From positions 44,310,757 through 44,374,756 of the forward strand of contig CM059560.1 of the NCBI GenBank assembly GCA_030386875.1: a stretch of DNA of 64,000 nucleotides. The letters run 5' to 3'. This document shows positions 1 to 14,144 of this stretch, one piece after another. A program made the translations under genes and the position numbers. The DNA comes from Morinoia aosen. Taxonomy: Eukaryota > Arthropoda > Malacostraca > Amphipoda > Talitridae. A model generated the notes under the pieces. It was not told the DNA's origin. It ran no database searches and was given only the letters and a program-made list of their open reading frames with translations. Position 1 is the stretch's first letter. Every line of letters begins with the position of its first letter.

Positions 1-3000
1 GAGACACCTTCTGTACTCCTTTGTGCGCTGTAGAGATACCTTCTGTACTCCTTTGTGCGCTGTAGAGATACCTTCTGTACTCCTTTGTGCGCTGTAGAGA
101 TACCTTCTGTACTTCTTTGTACGCTGTAGAGATACCTCGTGTACTCCTTTGTACGTTCTAGAGATATTTCCTGTACTCCTTTGTGCGCTGTAGAGATACC
201 TTCTGTACTCCTTTGTGCGCTGTAAAGATACCTTCTGTACTCCTTTGTGCGCTGTAGAGATACCTTCTGTACTCCTTTGTACGTTCTAGAGATATTTCCT
301 GTACTCCTTTGTGCGCTGTAGAGATACCTTCTGTACTCCTTTGTGCGCTGTAGAGATACCTTCTGTACTCCTTTGTGCGCTGTAGAGATACCTTCTGTAC
401 TCCTTTGTGCGCTGTAGAGATACCTTCGTACTCCTTTGTGCGCTGTAGAGATACCTTCTGTACTCCTTTGTGCGCTGTAGAGATACCTTCTGTACTCCTT
501 TGTGCGCTGTAGAGATACCTTCTGTACTCCTTTGTGCGCTGTAGAGATACCTTCTGTACTCCTTTGTACGCTGTAGAGATTCCTCGTGTACTCCTTTGTA
601 CGTTCTAGAGATATTTCCTGTACTCCTTTGTGCGCTGTAGAGATACCTTCTGTACTCCTATGTGCGCTGTAGAGATACCTTCTGTACTCCTTTGTGCGCT
701 GTAGAGATACCTTCTGTACTCCTTTGTACGCTGTAGAGATACCTCGTGTACTCCTTTGTACGTTCTAGAGATATTTCCTGTACTCCTTTGTGCGCTGTAG
801 AGATACCTTCTGTACTCCTTTGTGCGCTGTAGAGATACCTTCTGTACTCCCTTGTGCGCTGTGGAGATACCTTCTGTACTCCTTTGTGCGCTGTAGAGAT
901 ACCTTCTGTACTCCTTTGTACGCTGTAGAGATACCTCGTGTACTCCTTTGTACGTTCTAGAGATATTTCCTCTACTCCTTTGTGCGCTGTAGAGATACCT
1001 TCTGTACTCCTTTGTGCGCTGTAGAGATACCTTCTGTACTCCTTTGTGCGCTGTAGAGATACCTTCTGTACTCCTTTGTGCGCTGTAGAGATACCTTCTG
1101 TACTCCTTTGTGCGCTGTAGAGATACCTTCTGTACTCCTTTGTGCGCTGTAGAGATACCTTCTGTACTCCTTTGTGCGCTGTAGAGATACCTTCTGTACT
1201 CCTTTGTACGCTGTAGAGATACCTCGTGTACTCCTTTGTGCGCTGTAGAGATACCTTCTTTACTCCTTTGTACGCTGTAGAGATACCTCGTGTACTCCTT
1301 TGTACGTTCTAAAGATATTTCCTGTACTCCTTTGTGCGCTGTAGAGATACCTTCTGTACTCCTTTGTGCGCTGTAGAGATACCTTCTGTACTCCTTTGTG
1401 CGCTGTAGAGATACCTTCTGTACTCCTTTGTGCGCTGTAGAGATACCTTCTGTACTCCTTTGTGCGCTGTAGAGATACCTTCTGTACTCCTATGTGCGCT
1501 GTAGAGATACCTTCTGTACTCCTTTGTGCGCTGTAGAGATACCTTCTTTACTCCTTTGTACGCTGTAGAGATACTTCGTGTACTCCTTTGTACGTTCTAG
1601 AGATATTTCCTGTACTCCTTTGTGCGCTGTAGAGATACCTTCTGTACTCCTTTGTGCGCTGTAGAGATACCTTCTGTACTCCTTTGTGCGCTGTAGAGAT
1701 ACCTTCTGTACTCCTTTGTGCGCTGTAGAGATACCTTCTGTACTCCTTTGTGCGCTGTAGAGATACCTTCTGTACTCCTTTGTGCGCTGTAGGGATACCT
1801 TCTGTACTCCTTTGTGCGCTGTAGAGATACCTTCTGTACTCCTTTGTGCGCTGTAGAGATACCTCCTGTACTCCTTTGTGCGCTGTAGAGATACCTTCTG
1901 TACTCCTTTGTACGCTGTAGAGATACCTCGTGTACTCCTTTGTACGTTCTAGAGATATTTCCTGTACTCCTTTATGCGCTGTAGAGATACCTTCTGTACT
2001 CCTTTGTGCGCTGTAGAGATACCTTCTATACTCCTTTGTGCGCTGTAGAGATACCTTCTGTACTCCTTTGTGCGCTGTAGAGATACCTTCTGTACTCCTT
2101 TGTACGCTGTAGAGATACCTCGTGTACTCATTTGTACGTTCTAGAGATATTTCCTGTACTCCTTTGTGCGCTGTAGAGATACCTTCTGTACTCCTTTGTG
2201 CGCTGCAGAGATACCTTCTGTACTCCTTTGTGCGCTGTAGAGATACCTTCGGTACTCCTTTGTGCGCTGTAGAGATACCTTCTGTACTCCTTTGTGCGCT
2301 GTAGAGATACCTTCTGTACTCCTTCGTACGCTTTAGAGATACCTCGTGTACTCCTTTGTACGTTCTAGAGATATTTTCTGTACTCCTTTGTGCGCTGTGG
2401 AGATACCTTCTGTACTCCTTTGTGCGCTGTAGAGATACCTTCTGTACTCCTTTGTGCGCTGTAGAGATACCTTCTGTACTCCTTTGTGCGCTGTAGAGAT
2501 ACCTTCTGTACTCCTTTGTACGCTGTAGAGATACCTCGTGTACTCCTTTGTACGTTCTAGAGATATTTCCTGTACTCCTTTGTGCGCTGTAGAGATACCT
2601 TCTGTACTCCTTTGTGCGCTGTAGAGATACCTTCTGTACTCCTTTGTGCGCTGTAGAGATACCTTGTGTACTCCTTTGTGCGCTGTAGAGATACCTTCTG
2701 TACTCCTTTGTACGCTGTAGAGATACCTCGTGTACTCCTTTGTACGTTCTAGAGATATTTCCTGTACTCCTTTGTGCGCTGTAGAGATACCTTCTGTACT
2801 CCTTTGTGCGCTGTAGAGATACCTTCTGTACTCCTTTGTGCGCTGTAGAGATACCTTCTGTACTCCTTTGTGCGCTGTAGAGATACCTTCTGTACTCCTT
2901 TGTGCGCTGTAGAGATACCTTCTGTACTCCTTTGTGCGCTGTAGAGATACCTTCTGTACTCCTTTGTACGCTGTAGAGATACCTCGTGTACTCCTTTGTA

Positions 3001-4127
3001 CGTTCTAGAGATATTTCCTGTACTCCTTTGTGCGCTGTAGAGATACCTTCTGTACTCCTTTGTGCGCTGTAGAGATACCTTCTGTACTCCTTTGTGCGCT
3101 GTAGAGATACCTTCTGTACTCCTTTGTGCGCTGTAGAGATACCTTCTCTACTCCTTTGTGCGCTGTAGAGATACCTTCTGTACTCCTTTGTACGCTGTAG
3201 AGATACCTCGTGTACTCCTTTGTACGTTCTAGAGATATTTCCTGTACTCCTTTGTGCGCTGTAGAGATACCTTCTGTACTCCTTTGTGCGCTGTAGAGAT
3301 ACCTTCTGTACTCCTTTGTGCGCTGTAGAGATACCTTCTGTACTCCTTTGTACGTTCTAGAGATATTTCCTGTACTCCTTTGTGCGCTGTAGAGATACCT
3401 TCTGTACTCCTTTGTGCGCTGTAGAGATACCTTCTGTACTCCTTTGTGCGCTGTAGAGATACCTTCTGTACTCCTTTGTGCGCTGTAGAGATACCTTCTG
3501 TACTCCTTTGTGCGCTGTAGAGATACCTTCTGTACTCCTTTGTGCGCTGTAGAGATACCTTCTGTACTCCTTTGTGCGCTGTAGAGATACCTTCTGTACT
3601 CCTTTGAACGCTGTAGAGATACCTCGTGTACTCCTTTGTACGTTCTAGAGATATTTCCTGTACTCCTTTGTGCGCTGTAGAGATACCTTCTGTACTCCTT
3701 TGTGCGCTGTAGAGATACCTTCTGTACTCCTTTGTGCGCTGTAGAGATACCTTCTGTACTCCTTTGTGCGCTGTAGAGATACCTTCTGTACTCCTTTGTA
3801 CGCTGTAGAGATACCTCGTGTACTCCTTTGTACGTTCTAGAGATATTTCCTGTACTCCTTTGTGCGCTGTAGAGATACCTTCTGTACTCCTTTGTGCGCT
3901 GTAGAGATACCTTCTGTACTCCTTTGTGCGCTGTAGAGATACCTTCTGTATTCCTTTGTGCGCTGTAGAGATACCTTCTGTACTCCTTTGTGCGCTGTAA
4001 AGATACCTTCTGTACTCCTTTGTGCGCTGTAGAGATACCTTCTGTACTTCTTTGTACGCTGTAGAGATACCTCGTGTACTCCTTTGTACGTTCTAGAGAT
4101 ATTTCCTGTACTCCTTTGTGCGCTGTA
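1..4127. repeat. Large satellite duplication, copy 1 (offset 6,207 bp)
   Basis: Base 1 onward reappears at base 6208 onward. Every private variant I compared matches, and I found no mismatch before 4128 (G) / 10335 (A). Shared markers include GAGACACC at 1/6208, the one-base deletion TTCGTAC at 427/6634, CCCTTGTGCGCTGTGG near 850, CTCATTTG at 2127/8334, CTTCGTACGCTTTAG near 2323, CCTTGTGTAC near 2663 and TTTGAACGCTG near 3604. The offset is 194 monomers minus one base. The copy may start before the window. Confidence 0.92.
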
Positions 4128-6207
4128 GAGATACCTTCTCTACTCCTTTGTGCGCTGTATAGATACCTTCTGTACTCCTTTGTACGCTGTAGAGATACCC
4201 CGTGTACTCCTTTGTACGTTCTAGAGATATTTCCTGTACTCCTTTGTGCGCTGTAGAGATACCTTCTGTACTCCTTTGTGCGCTGTAGAGATACCTTCTG
4301 TACTCCTTTGTACGCTGTAGAGATTCCTCGTGTACTCCTTTGTACGTTCTGGAGATATTTCCTGTACTCCTTTGTGCGCTGTAGAGATACCTTCTGTACT
4401 CCTTTGTGCGCTGTAGAGATACCTTCTGTACTCCTTTGTGCGCTGTAGAGATACCTTCTGTACTCCTTTGTGCGCTGTAGAGATACCTTCTGTACTCCTT
4501 TGTACGCTGTAGAGATACCTCGTGTACTCCTTTGTACGTTCTAGAGATATTTCCTGTACTCCTTTTTGCGCTGTAGAGATACCTTCTGTACTCCTTTGTG
4601 CGCTGTAGAGATACCTTCTGTACTCCTTTGTGCGCTGTAGAGATACCTTCTGTAATCCTTTGTGCGCTGTAGAGATACCTGCTGTACTCCTTTGTGCGCT
4701 GTAGAGATACCTTCTGTACTCCTTTGTGCGCTGTAGAGATACCTTCTGTACTCCTTTGTACGCTGTAGAGATACCTCGTGTACTCCTTTTTACGTTCTAG
4801 AGATATTTCCTGTACTCCTTTGTGCGCTGTAGAGATACCTTCTGTACTCCTTTGTGCGCTGTAGAGATACCTTCTGTACTCCTTTGTGCGCTGTAGAGAT
4901 ACCTTCTGTACTCCTTTGTGCGCTGTAGAGATACCTTCTGTACTTCTTCGTTCGCTGTAGAGATACTTTCTGTACTCCTTTGTACGCTGTAGAGATACCT
5001 CGTGTACTCCTTTGTACGTTCTAGAGATATTTCCTGTACTCCTTTGTGCGCTGTAGAGATACCTTCTGTACTCCTTTGTGCGCTGTAGAGATACCTTCTG
5101 TACTCCTTTGTACGCTCTAGAGATACCTCGTGTACTCCTTTGTACGTTCTAGAGATATTTCCTGTACTCTATTGTGCGCTGTAGAGATACGTTCTGTACT
5201 CCTTTGTGCGCTGTAGAGATACCTTCTGTACTCCTTTGTGCGCTGTAGAGATACCTTCTGTACTCCTTTGGGCGCTGTAGAGATACCTTCTGTACTCCTT
5301 TGTGCGCTGTAGAGACACCTTCTGTACTCCTTTGTGCGCTGTAGAGATACCTTCTGTACTCCTTTGTGCGCTGTAGAGATACCTTCTGTACTCCTTTGTA
5401 CGCTGTAGAGATACCTCGTGTACTCCTTTGTTCGTTCTAGAGATATATCCTGTACTCCTTTGTGCGCTGTAGAGATACCTTCTGTACTCCTTTGTGCGCT
5501 ATAGAGATACCTTCTGTACTCCTTTGTGCGCTGTAGAGATACCTTCTGTACTCCTTTGTGCGCTGTAGAGATACCTTCTGTACTCCTTTGTACGCTGTAG
5601 AGATACCTCGTGTACTCCTTTGTACGTTCTAGAGATATTTCCTGTACTCCTTTGTGCGCTGTTGAGATACCTTCTGTACTCCTTTGTGCTCTGCAGGGAT
5701 ACCTTCTGTACTCCTTTGTGCGCTGTAGAGATACCTTCTGTACTCCTTTGTGCGCTGTAGAGATACCTTCTGTACTGCTTTGTGCGGTGTAGAGATACCT
5801 TCTGTACTCCTTTGTGCGCTGTAGAGATACCTTCTGTACTCCTTTGTGCGCTGTAGAGATACCTTCTGTACTCCTTTGTGCGCTGTAGAAATACCTTCTG
5901 TACTCCTTTGTGCGTCTTAGAGATACCTTCTGTACCCCTTTGTACGCTGTAGAGATACCTCGTGTACTCCTTTGTACGTTCTAGAGATATTTCCTGTACT
6001 CCTTTGTGCGCTGTAGAGATACCTTCTGTACTCCTTTGTGCGCTGTAGAGATACCTTCTGTACTCCTTTGTGCGCTGTAGAGATAACTTCTGTACTCCTT
6101 TGTACGCTGTAGAGATACCTCGTGTACTCCTTTGTACGTTCTAGAGATATTTCCTGTACTTCTTTGTGCGCTGTAGAGAAACCTTCTGTACTCCTTTGTG
6201 CGCTGTA

Positions 6208-9200
6208 GAGACACCTTCTGTACTCCTTTGTGCGCTGTAGAGATACCTTCTGTACTCCTTTGTGCGCTGTAGAGATACCTTCTGTACTCCTTTGTGCGCT
6301 GTAGAGATACCTTCTGTACTTCTTTGTACGCTGTAGAGATACCTCGTGTACTCCTTTGTACGTTCTAGAGATATTTCCTGTACTCCTTTGTGCGCTGTAG
6401 AGATACCTTCTGTACTCCTTTGTGCGCTGTAAAGATACCTTCTGTACTCCTTTGTGCGCTGTAGAGATACCTTCTGTACTCCTTTGTACGTTCTAGAGAT
6501 ATTTCCTGTACTCCTTTGTGCGCTGTAGAGATACCTTCTGTACTCCTTTGTGCGCTGTAGAGATACCTTCTGTACTCCTTTGTGCGCTGTAGAGATACCT
6601 TCTGTACTCCTTTGTGCGCTGTAGAGATACCTTCGTACTCCTTTGTGCGCTGTAGAGATACCTTCTGTACTCCTTTGTGCGCTGTAGAGATACCTTCTGT
6701 ACTCCTTTGTGCGCTGTAGAGATACCTTCTGTACTCCTTTGTGCGCTGTAGAGATACCTTCTGTACTCCTTTGTACGCTGTAGAGATTCCTCGTGTACTC
6801 CTTTGTACGTTCTAGAGATATTTCCTGTACTCCTTTGTGCGCTGTAGAGATACCTTCTGTACTCCTATGTGCGCTGTAGAGATACCTTCTGTACTCCTTT
6901 GTGCGCTGTAGAGATACCTTCTGTACTCCTTTGTACGCTGTAGAGATACCTCGTGTACTCCTTTGTACGTTCTAGAGATATTTCCTGTACTCCTTTGTGC
7001 GCTGTAGAGATACCTTCTGTACTCCTTTGTGCGCTGTAGAGATACCTTCTGTACTCCCTTGTGCGCTGTGGAGATACCTTCTGTACTCCTTTGTGCGCTG
7101 TAGAGATACCTTCTGTACTCCTTTGTACGCTGTAGAGATACCTCGTGTACTCCTTTGTACGTTCTAGAGATATTTCCTCTACTCCTTTGTGCGCTGTAGA
7201 GATACCTTCTGTACTCCTTTGTGCGCTGTAGAGATACCTTCTGTACTCCTTTGTGCGCTGTAGAGATACCTTCTGTACTCCTTTGTGCGCTGTAGAGATA
7301 CCTTCTGTACTCCTTTGTGCGCTGTAGAGATACCTTCTGTACTCCTTTGTGCGCTGTAGAGATACCTTCTGTACTCCTTTGTGCGCTGTAGAGATACCTT
7401 CTGTACTCCTTTGTACGCTGTAGAGATACCTCGTGTACTCCTTTGTGCGCTGTAGAGATACCTTCTTTACTCCTTTGTACGCTGTAGAGATACCTCGTGT
7501 ACTCCTTTGTACGTTCTAAAGATATTTCCTGTACTCCTTTGTGCGCTGTAGAGATACCTTCTGTACTCCTTTGTGCGCTGTAGAGATACCTTCTGTACTC
7601 CTTTGTGCGCTGTAGAGATACCTTCTGTACTCCTTTGTGCGCTGTAGAGATACCTTCTGTACTCCTTTGTGCGCTGTAGAGATACCTTCTGTACTCCTAT
7701 GTGCGCTGTAGAGATACCTTCTGTACTCCTTTGTGCGCTGTAGAGATACCTTCTTTACTCCTTTGTACGCTGTAGAGATACTTCGTGTACTCCTTTGTAC
7801 GTTCTAGAGATATTTCCTGTACTCCTTTGTGCGCTGTAGAGATACCTTCTGTACTCCTTTGTGCGCTGTAGAGATACCTTCTGTACTCCTTTGTGCGCTG
7901 TAGAGATACCTTCTGTACTCCTTTGTGCGCTGTAGAGATACCTTCTGTACTCCTTTGTGCGCTGTAGAGATACCTTCTGTACTCCTTTGTGCGCTGTAGG
8001 GATACCTTCTGTACTCCTTTGTGCGCTGTAGAGATACCTTCTGTACTCCTTTGTGCGCTGTAGAGATACCTCCTGTACTCCTTTGTGCGCTGTAGAGATA
8101 CCTTCTGTACTCCTTTGTACGCTGTAGAGATACCTCGTGTACTCCTTTGTACGTTCTAGAGATATTTCCTGTACTCCTTTATGCGCTGTAGAGATACCTT
8201 CTGTACTCCTTTGTGCGCTGTAGAGATACCTTCTATACTCCTTTGTGCGCTGTAGAGATACCTTCTGTACTCCTTTGTGCGCTGTAGAGATACCTTCTGT
8301 ACTCCTTTGTACGCTGTAGAGATACCTCGTGTACTCATTTGTACGTTCTAGAGATATTTCCTGTACTCCTTTGTGCGCTGTAGAGATACCTTCTGTACTC
8401 CTTTGTGCGCTGCAGAGATACCTTCTGTACTCCTTTGTGCGCTGTAGAGATACCTTCGGTACTCCTTTGTGCGCTGTAGAGATACCTTCTGTACTCCTTT
8501 GTGCGCTGTAGAGATACCTTCTGTACTCCTTCGTACGCTTTAGAGATACCTCGTGTACTCCTTTGTACGTTCTAGAGATATTTTCTGTACTCCTTTGTGC
8601 GCTGTGGAGATACCTTCTGTACTCCTTTGTGCGCTGTAGAGATACCTTCTGTACTCCTTTGTGCGCTGTAGAGATACCTTCTGTACTCCTTTGTGCGCTG
8701 TAGAGATACCTTCTGTACTCCTTTGTACGCTGTAGAGATACCTCGTGTACTCCTTTGTACGTTCTAGAGATATTTCCTGTACTCCTTTGTGCGCTGTAGA
8801 GATACCTTCTGTACTCCTTTGTGCGCTGTAGAGATACCTTCTGTACTCCTTTGTGCGCTGTAGAGATACCTTGTGTACTCCTTTGTGCGCTGTAGAGATA
8901 CCTTCTGTACTCCTTTGTACGCTGTAGAGATACCTCGTGTACTCCTTTGTACGTTCTAGAGATATTTCCTGTACTCCTTTGTGCGCTGTAGAGATACCTT
9001 CTGTACTCCTTTGTGCGCTGTAGAGATACCTTCTGTACTCCTTTGTGCGCTGTAGAGATACCTTCTGTACTCCTTTGTGCGCTGTAGAGATACCTTCTGT
9101 ACTCCTTTGTGCGCTGTAGAGATACCTTCTGTACTCCTTTGTGCGCTGTAGAGATACCTTCTGTACTCCTTTGTACGCTGTAGAGATACCTCGTGTACTC

Positions 9201-10334
9201 CTTTGTACGTTCTAGAGATATTTCCTGTACTCCTTTGTGCGCTGTAGAGATACCTTCTGTACTCCTTTGTGCGCTGTAGAGATACCTTCTGTACTCCTTT
9301 GTGCGCTGTAGAGATACCTTCTGTACTCCTTTGTGCGCTGTAGAGATACCTTCTCTACTCCTTTGTGCGCTGTAGAGATACCTTCTGTACTCCTTTGTAC
9401 GCTGTAGAGATACCTCGTGTACTCCTTTGTACGTTCTAGAGATATTTCCTGTACTCCTTTGTGCGCTGTAGAGATACCTTCTGTACTCCTTTGTGCGCTG
9501 TAGAGATACCTTCTGTACTCCTTTGTGCGCTGTAGAGATACCTTCTGTACTCCTTTGTACGTTCTAGAGATATTTCCTGTACTCCTTTGTGCGCTGTAGA
9601 GATACCTTCTGTACTCCTTTGTGCGCTGTAGAGATACCTTCTGTACTCCTTTGTGCGCTGTAGAGATACCTTCTGTACTCCTTTGTGCGCTGTAGAGATA
9701 CCTTCTGTACTCCTTTGTGCGCTGTAGAGATACCTTCTGTACTCCTTTGTGCGCTGTAGAGATACCTTCTGTACTCCTTTGTGCGCTGTAGAGATACCTT
9801 CTGTACTCCTTTGAACGCTGTAGAGATACCTCGTGTACTCCTTTGTACGTTCTAGAGATATTTCCTGTACTCCTTTGTGCGCTGTAGAGATACCTTCTGT
9901 ACTCCTTTGTGCGCTGTAGAGATACCTTCTGTACTCCTTTGTGCGCTGTAGAGATACCTTCTGTACTCCTTTGTGCGCTGTAGAGATACCTTCTGTACTC
10001 CTTTGTACGCTGTAGAGATACCTCGTGTACTCCTTTGTACGTTCTAGAGATATTTCCTGTACTCCTTTGTGCGCTGTAGAGATACCTTCTGTACTCCTTT
10101 GTGCGCTGTAGAGATACCTTCTGTACTCCTTTGTGCGCTGTAGAGATACCTTCTGTATTCCTTTGTGCGCTGTAGAGATACCTTCTGTACTCCTTTGTGC
10201 GCTGTAAAGATACCTTCTGTACTCCTTTGTGCGCTGTAGAGATACCTTCTGTACTTCTTTGTACGCTGTAGAGATACCTCGTGTACTCCTTTGTACGTTC
10301 TAGAGATATTTCCTGTACTCCTTTGTGCGCTGTA
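6208..10334. repeat. Large satellite duplication, copy 2 (offset 6,207 bp)
   Basis: By-eye identical copy of 1-4127. Because ordinary monomers here carry scattered substitutions, identity over 4.1 kb means very recent amplification or an assembly duplication. From 8.3 kb to about 11.4 kb this segment also matches a third, slightly diverged copy 8,025 bp further right, so copy 2 continues beyond the point where it departs from copy 1. Confidence 0.92.
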
Positions 10335-11660
10335 AAGATACCTTCTGTACTCCTTTGTGCGCTGTAGAGATACCTTCTGTACTCCTTTGTGCGCTGTAGA
10401 GATACATTCTGTACTCCTTTGTGCGCTGTAGAGATACCTTCTGTACTCCTTTGTGCGCTGTAGAGATACCTTCTGTACTCCTTTGTGCGCTGTAGAGATA
10501 CCTTCTGTACTTCTTTGTGCGCTGTAGAGATACCTTCTTTACTCCTTTGTACGCTGTAGCGATACCTCGTGTACTCCTTTGTACGTTCTAGAGATATTTC
10601 CTGTACTCCTTTGTGCGCTGTAGAGATACCTTCTGTACTCCTTTGTGCGCTGTAGAGATACCTTCTGTACTCCTTTGTGCGCTGTAGAGATACCTTCTGT
10701 ACTCCTTTGTGCGCTGTAGAGATACTTTCTGTACTCCTTTGTGCGCTGTAGAGATACCTTCTGTACTCCTTTGTACGCTGTAGAGATACCTCGTGTACTC
10801 CTTTGTACGTTCTAGAGATATTTCCTGTACTCCTTTGTGCGCTGTAGAGATACCTTCTGTACTCCTTTGTGCGCTGTAGAGATACCTTCTGTACTCCTTT
10901 GTGCGCTGTAGAGATACCTTCTGTACTCCTTTGTGCGCTGTAGAGATACCTTCTGTACTCCTTTGTACGCTGTAGAGATACCTCGTGTACTCCTTTGTAC
11001 GTTCTAGAGATATTTCCTGTACTCCTTTGTGTGCTGTAGAGATACCTTCTGTACTCCTTTGTGCGCTGTAGAGATACCTTCTGTACTCCTTTGTACGCTG
11101 TAGAGATACCTCGTGTACTCCTTTGTACGTTCTAGAGATATTTCCTGTACTCCTTTGTGCGCTGTAGAGATACCTTCTGTACTCCTTTGTGCGCTGTAGA
11201 GATACCTTCTGTACTCCTTTGTGCGCTGTAGAGATACCTTCTGTACTCCTTTGTGCGCTGTAGAGATACCTTCTGTACTCCTTTGTACGCTGTAGAGATA
11301 CCTCGTGTACTCCTTTGTACGTTCTAGAGATATTTCCTCTACTCCTTTGTGCGCTGTAGAGATACCTTCTGTACTCCTTTGTGCGCTGTAGAGATACCTT
11401 CTGTACTCCTTTGTACGCTGTAGAGATACCTCGTGTACTCCTTTGTACGTTCTAGAGATATTTCCTGTACTCCTTTGTGCGCTGTAGAGATACCTTCTGT
11501 ACTCCTTTGTACGCTGTAGAGATACCTCGTGTACTCCTTTGTACGTTCTAGAGATATTTCCTGTACTCCTTTGTGCGCTGTAGAGATACCTTCTGTACTC
11601 CTTTGTGCGCTGTAGAGATACTTTCTGTACTCCTTTGTGCGCTGTAGAGATACCTTCTGT

Positions 11661-12211
11661 ACTCTGTGCGCTGTAGAGATACCTTCTGTACTCCTTTGTG
11701 CGCTCTAGAGATACCTTCTGTACTCCTTTGTGCGCTGTAGAGATACCTTCTGTACTCCTTCGTGCGCTGTAAAGATACCTTCTGTACTCCTTTGTGCGCT
11801 GTAGAGATTCCTTCTGTACTCCTTTGTACGCTGTAGAGATACCTCGTGTACTCCTTTGTACGTTCTAGAGATATTTCCTGTACTCCTTTGTGCGCTGTAG
11901 AGATACCTTCTGTACTCCTTTGTGCGCTGTAAAGATACCTTCTGTACTCCTTTGTGCGCTGTAGAGATACCTTTTGTACTCCTTTGTGCGCTGTAGAGAT
12001 ACCTTCTGTACTCCTTTGTGCGCTGTAGAGATACCTTCTGTACTCCTTTGTACGCTGTAGAGATACCTCGTGTACTCCTTTGTACGTTCTAGAGATATTT
12101 CCTGTACTCCTTTGTGCGCTGTAGAGATACCTTCTGTACTCCTTTGTGCGCTGTAGAGATACTTTCTGTACTCCTTTGTGCGCTGTAGAGATACCTTCTG
12201 TACTCTGTGCG
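11661..12211. repeat. Pair of 29-bp short monomers
   Basis: ACTCTGTGCG occurs at 11661-11670 and again at 12202-12211, in place of ACTCCTTTGTGCG. Each monomer has lost three bases. The two sit 541 bp apart (17 monomers minus three bases), so they are probably one event copied locally. Confidence 0.9.
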
Positions 12212-12359
12212 CTGTAGAGATACCTTCTGTACTCCTTTGTGCGCTGTAGAGATACCTTCTGTACTCCTTTGTGCGCTGTAGAAATACCTTCTGTACTCCT
12301 TTGTACGCTGTAGAGATACCTCGTGTACTCCTTTGTACGTTCTAGAGATATTTCCTGTA

Positions 12360-13980
12360 CTCCTTTGTGCGCTGTAGAGATACCTTCTGTACTGCTTTGT
12401 GCGCTGTAGAGATACCTTCTGTACTCCTTTGTGCGCTGTAGAGATACCTTCTGTACTTCTTTGTGCGCTGTAGAGATACCTTCTGTACTCCTTTGTACGC
12501 TGTAGAGATACCTCGTGTACTCCTTTGTACGTTCTAGAGATATTTCCTGTACTCCTTTGTGCGCTGTAGAGATACCTTCTGTACTCCTTTGTGCGCTGTA
12601 GAGATACCTTCTGTACTCCTTTGTGCGCTGTAGAGATACCTTCTGTACTCCTTTGTGCTCTGTAGAGATACCTTCTGTACTCCTTTGTACGCTGTAGAGA
12701 TACCTCGTGTACTCCTTTGTACGTTCTAGAGATATTTCCTGTACTCCTTTGTGCGCTGTAGAGATACCTTCTGTACTCCTTTGTGCGCTGTAGAGATACC
12801 TTCTGTACTCCTTTGTGCGCTGTAGAGATACCTTCTGTACTCCTTTGTACGCTGTAGAGATACCTCGTGTACTCCTTTGTACGTTCTATAGTTATTTCCT
12901 GTACTCCTTTGTGCGCTGTAGAGATACATTCTGTACTCCTTTGTGCGCTGTAGAGATACCTTTTGTACTCCTTTGTGCGCTGTAGAGATACCTTCTGTAC
13001 TCCTTGGTGCGCTGTGGAGATACCTTCTGTACTCCTTTGTACGCTGTAGAGATACCTCGTGTACTCCTTTCTGCGCTGTAGAGATACCTTCTGTACTCCT
13101 TTGTGCGCTGTAGAGATACCTTCTGTACTCCTTTGTGCGCTGTAGAGATACCTTCTGTACTCCTTTGTGCGCTGTAGAGATACTTTCTGTACTCCTTTGT
13201 GCGCTGTAGAGATACCTTCTGTACTCCTTTGTGCGCTGTAGAGATACCTTCTGTACTCCTTTGTGCGCTGTAGAGATACCTTCTGTACTCCTTTGTGCGC
13301 TGTAGAGATACCTTCTGTACTCCTTTGTGCGCTGTAGAGATACCTTCTGTACTCCTTTGTGCGCTGTAGAGATACCTTCTGTACTCCTTTGTACGCTGTA
13401 GAGATACCTCGTGTACTCCTTTGTACGTTCTAGAGATATTTCCTGTACTCCTTTGTGCGCTGTAGAGATACCTTCTGTACTCCTTTGTGCGCTGTAAAGA
13501 TACCTTCTGTACTCCTTTGTGCGCTGTAGAGATACCTTCTGTACTCCTTTGTGCGCTGTAGAGATACCTTCTGTACTCCTTTGTGCGCTGTAGAGATACC
13601 TTCTGTACTCCTTTGTGCGCTGTAGAGATACCTTCTGTACTCCTTTGTACGCTGTAGAGATACCTCGTGTACTCCTTTGTACGTTCTAGAGATATTTCCT
13701 GTACTCCTTTGTGCGCTGTAGAGATACCTTCTGTACTCCTTTGTGCGCTGTAGAGATACCTTCTGTACTCCTTTGTGCGCTGTAGAGATACCTTCTGTAC
13801 TCCTTTGTGCGTTGTAGAGATACCTTCTGTACTCCTTTGTACGCTGTAGAGATACCTCGTGTACTCCTTTGTACGTTCTAGAGATATTTCCTGTACTCCT
13901 TTGTGCGCTGTAGAGATACCTTCTGTACTCCTTTGTGCGCTGTAAAGATACCTTCTGTACTCCTTTGTGCGCTGTAGAGA
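12360..13980. repeat. Satellite block duplicated about 10.6 kb away, copy 1
   Basis: It shares marker variants with 22951-24603. TACTGCTT (12390 versus 22981) and TGTGCTCTG (about 12655 versus 23246) have offset 10,591. CCTTGGTGCGCTGTGG, CCTTTCTGCG (CTGCGC at 13071 versus 23694) and GTGCGTTG (about 13809 versus 24432) have offset 10,623. The 32-bp change of offset is one monomer gained or lost between about 12.74 and 12.88 kb. Confidence 0.8.
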
Positions 13981-14144
13981 TACCTTCTGTACTCCTTTGT
14001 ACGTTCTAGAGATATTTCCTGTACTCCTTTGTGTGCTGTAGAGATACCTTCTGTACTCCTTTGTGCGCTGTAGAGATACCTTCTGTACTCCTTTGTGCGC
14101 TGTAGAGATACCTTCTGTACTCCTTTGTGCGCTGTAGAGATACC

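Noticed and set aside
2122-2304. Plus-strand 60-codon frames (also near 4074, 5610, 8329, 21026, 27778, 39321, 52652 and 53516)
   Set aside because: They arise where a chance substitution, such as GCTGCAGAG or GCTGAAGAG, removes one TAG of the repeat. They have no coding signature and start at arbitrary codons.
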